From contig JAFCBX010000054.1 of NCBI GenBank assembly GCA_017610505.1, positions 1 to 5,453 of the forward strand: a DNA stretch of 5,453 bases, given 5' to 3'. This document shows, in pieces, positions 4,044-5,453 of this stretch (position 1 is its first letter; each line of letters opens with the position of its first letter). The notes beneath the pieces were generated by a model. The model saw only the letters and a program-made list of their open reading frames with translations. It did not search any database and was not told where the DNA came from. Both the position numbers and the translations under genes were made by a program. This stretch comes from Methanosarcinales archaeon. Lineage in GTDB: Archaea; Nanobdellota; Nanobdellia; Woesearchaeales; CG1-02-33-12.

Positions 4044-5156
4044 ATGAAAAAAATAATTTTAATATTAATGCTATTGATTTTAATAGCCCCAGCTATAAGC
4101 CATGCTGCTGAGCAGGAAGGAAATAATGAAGTTGTCTTGTTTATGTTCTATGGCCAGGGCTGCCCTCACTGCGGAAAGATGGAATTATTCTTAAATGATT
4201 TAGAGGAAAGATATCCAACACTAAAGGTTGAAAGATATGAAGTATACAGTAATCAGGAGAACATGGCACTGTTTGAGAATATATCAAAGGCTTATGACAC
4301 AGAAATAGTTGGTGTTCCAGCTGCTTTTATTGACAATAAAGTTGTTTTTGGATTTAGTAATTCTATTGGCAGCTCAATTGAAAATGAGGTAAAGAAATGT
4401 GTAAGTGAGACATGCTGCTCACCTAGAGATAAATTAGAGGAGTTTAAATGCACAGGGGGTATTGTTGAAAAGCTTACTATTCCAGCTGTTATTTCTGCTG
4501 CAGCTGTTGATGCAATAAACCCTTGTGCCTTTGCAGTCCTTATTATATTATTAACAACAATACTTGCAGCTAAAAGCAGAAGAAAAGCATTGTTTGCAGG
4601 CCTTGCATTCAGCCTTTCAATATACATCGCATATTTTCTCATGGGGGTTGGATTGTTCTCAGCAATACAGGCAGCTGGCCTAAGCCATGTATTTTATGCT
4701 ATTGTTGCTGTTCTTGCAATCTTTGTTGGCTTGCTTAATCTTAAGGATTATTTATGGTATGGAAAATGGTTTATCATGGAAGTCCCAAGGTCATGGAGGC
4801 CTAAGATGAAGGCACTAATTAGAGGGGTAACATCTGTTCCAGGTGCTTTTATAATGGGTTTTGTAGTAAGCTTGTTTTTACTGCCATGCACTTCCGGACC
4901 ATATATAGTTATATTGGGTTTATTGGCTAATACAGCAACAAGAAATCATGCATTTATGCTGCTTTTATTATACAATTTTATTTTCATAATTCCTATGATT
5001 GGAATAACACTTGCAATTTATTTTGGCATTGCAACAACAGAAAAAGCAGAAGAATGGAGAGCAGGCAAGCTGAAAACCCTGCATTTAATTGCAGGAATAA
5101 TAATACTGCTGCTCGGGGTAGGGATGCTTATTGCATTGAAGCTTGGCATGGTTTAA
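4044..5156 (+). CDS. Thioredoxin-like domain fused to a CcdA/DsbD-type transmembrane electron carrier
   Basis: This 370-residue membrane protein probably passes electrons from cytosolic thioredoxin across the membrane to its own outward-facing thioredoxin domain, which then reduces disulfides of secreted proteins. Residues 1-21 look like a signal peptide (ending SHAA). The thioredoxin domain (about 28-120) has the active site GCPHCGK with C40 and C43, and a GVPA segment (90-93) with the expected cis-proline. Four further cysteines (119, 124, 125, 136) lie in the linker before the membrane part. The CcdA-like domain (about 144-370) has six or so helices and the two family motifs NPCAF (C161) and LPCTSGP (C282), whose cysteines form the transmembrane thiol pair. 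AGAGGA, 7 bases before the ATG, supports the start. It is divergent from the membrane HTH gene and followed by a T-tract. It resembles ScsB/DsbD proteins with the thioredoxin domain at the N-terminus. The direction of electron flow is inferred. Confidence 0.9.
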   Translation: MKKIILILMLLILIAPAISHAAEQEGNNEVVLFMFYGQGCPHCGKMELFLNDLEERYPTLKVERYEVYSNQENMALFENISKAYDTEIVGVPAAFIDNKVVFGFSNSIGSSIENEVKKCVSETCCSPRDKLEEFKCTGGIVEKLTIPAVISAAAVDAINPCAFAVLIILLTTILAAKSRRKALFAGLAFSLSIYIAYFLMGVGLFSAIQAAGLSHVFYAIVAVLAIFVGLLNLKDYLWYGKWFIMEVPRSWRPKMKALIRGVTSVPGAFIMGFVVSLFLLPCTSGPYIVILGLLANTATRNHAFMLLLLYNFIFIIPMIGITLAIYFGIATTEKAEEWRAGKLKTLHLIAGIIILLLGVGMLIALKLGMV

Positions 5157-5161
5157 ATCTC

Positions 5162-5170
5162 TTTTTTTTT
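5162..5170 (+). terminator. T-tract terminator after the thioredoxin-CcdA gene
   Basis: Nine thymines begin 6 bases past the TAA and are followed by GATTATC. This is typical of archaeal factor-independent termination and separates this gene from feoA. Confidence 0.7.
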
Positions 5171-5194
5171 GATTATCTGATTTAAGTTGGAAAA

Positions 5195-5206
5195 GTTTAT
5201 ATATAA
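5195..5206 (+). promoter_or_regulatory. TATA box of the feoA promoter
   Basis: GTTTATATATAA with a purine-rich BRE-like stretch before it (GGAAAA, 5189-5194) is the strongest promoter match in the window. A start site near 5225 would give a leader of about 28 bases, which contains the SD AAAGGT (5243-5248), 4 bases before the ATG. Confidence 0.8.
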
Positions 5207-5222
5207 GTTAGTCTTAACTAAC
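5207..5222. promoter_or_regulatory. Inverted repeat in the feoA promoter, candidate metal-regulator operator
   Basis: GTTAGT, a 4-base spacer (CTTA), then ACTAAC forms an inverted repeat with 6-base arms. It lies directly after the TATA box and before the predicted start of transcription, where a bound repressor would block initiation. A third half-site, ACTAAC, lies at 5236-5241. The GTTAG/CTAAC arms resemble the core of DtxR/IdeR boxes, though the spacing between the arms is wider. No DtxR gene is in the window, so the regulator is inferred. Confidence 0.6.
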
Positions 5223-5252
5223 ACTATAAACCTAAACTAACAAAAGGTCAAA

Positions 5253-5453
5253 ATGAATGAGTATTATAATCCTAAAAAAGAGTATATAAGCCTTGCAGAC
5301 CTGCCACCTAATGAAAATGGATTAATCAGCAGAATAAATGGTGGAAGAGGTATCACAGGAAGGCTGAACAGCATGGGTGTTCTTCCTGGACAAACAATTG
5401 AAAAAATATGCGGCAGTTTTTTAGGAGGGCCTGTTGTACTTAAAATTAATAAT
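5253..5453 (+). CDS. feoA: FeoA ferrous iron transport protein (3' partial)
   Basis: This is the start of a small SH3-fold protein that works with FeoB in ferrous iron uptake. Its 67 visible residues include SLADLPPNENGLISRI (13-28), GGRGITGRLNSMGVLPG (30-46) and a GGPVVLKI strand (58-65). These match the FeoA pattern, in which a methionine-glycine-x-x-proline-glycine turn follows a conserved RL. The ten or so residues before the domain (MNEYYNPKKE) are a short extension. The frame is open to the right edge, and the gene probably ends within about 30 codons beyond it. The start is supported by AAAGGT, 4 bases before the ATG, and by the strong promoter. The DtxR-like inverted repeat suggests control by iron or manganese. 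FeoB is expected downstream but cannot be seen. Confidence 0.9.
   Translation, partial: MNEYYNPKKEYISLADLPPNENGLISRINGGRGITGRLNSMGVLPGQTIEKICGSFLGGPVVLKINN

Noticed and set aside
4292..4642. A 116-codon open frame on the minus strand
   Set aside because: It is the antisense shadow of the thioredoxin-CcdA gene, whose motifs are unmistakable.

Overview
This is an AT-rich, gene-dense window that looks archaeal. Several genes are preceded by TATA boxes (TTTATATATA type) about 25-30 bases upstream of their start codons, and some have little or no leader. T-tracts follow some genes. Shine-Dalgarno sites (GGAGG) appear mainly inside operons. Two small winged-helix regulators also have a typically archaeal style. 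A DPANN-type lineage (for example Woesearchaeota or a relative) is a reasonable guess, but the sequence does not prove it.

Bases 2-2672 form a plus-strand metal-handling cluster: (1) the 3' part of a half-size ArsP/DUF318-type permease, (2) a stand-alone NifX/MTH1175-like protein that starts 2 bases after the permease and has a strong SD, (3) a 58-residue two-helix membrane protein, (4) a cation diffusion facilitator (CDF) with a NifX-like domain fused to its C-terminus, and (5) another stand-alone NifX-like protein that overlaps the CDF gene by 4 bases. Three NifX-like domains thus sit beside two membrane transporters. No nitrogenase gene is seen in the window, so a role in metal or Fe-S trafficking or sensing is more likely than FeMo-cofactor assembly.

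Bases 2694-3403 hold two divergent small genes: a 90-residue winged-helix-like protein of unknown role (minus) and a 109-residue winged-helix regulator (plus). A perfect 18-bp palindrome lies between their TATA boxes and is a candidate operator.

Bases 3457-5156 hold a second divergent pair. One gene (minus) encodes a membrane-anchored winged-helix regulator with two cysteines in its predicted outside loop. The other (plus) encodes a secreted-type thioredoxin domain (CPHC) fused to a CcdA/DsbD-like membrane electron carrier. Four GTTTCA half-sites lie between or at the starts of the pair. The arrangement suggests a thiol-redox relay with its own sensor-regulator.

Bases 5157-5453 hold a T-tract terminator, then a strong TATA promoter carrying an inverted repeat (GTTAGT-CTTA-ACTAAC), then the start of a feoA gene that runs off the window. 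Iron uptake (FeoA, probably with FeoB beyond the edge) therefore lies close to a possible iron or manganese efflux system. Functional links between these blocks are inference.
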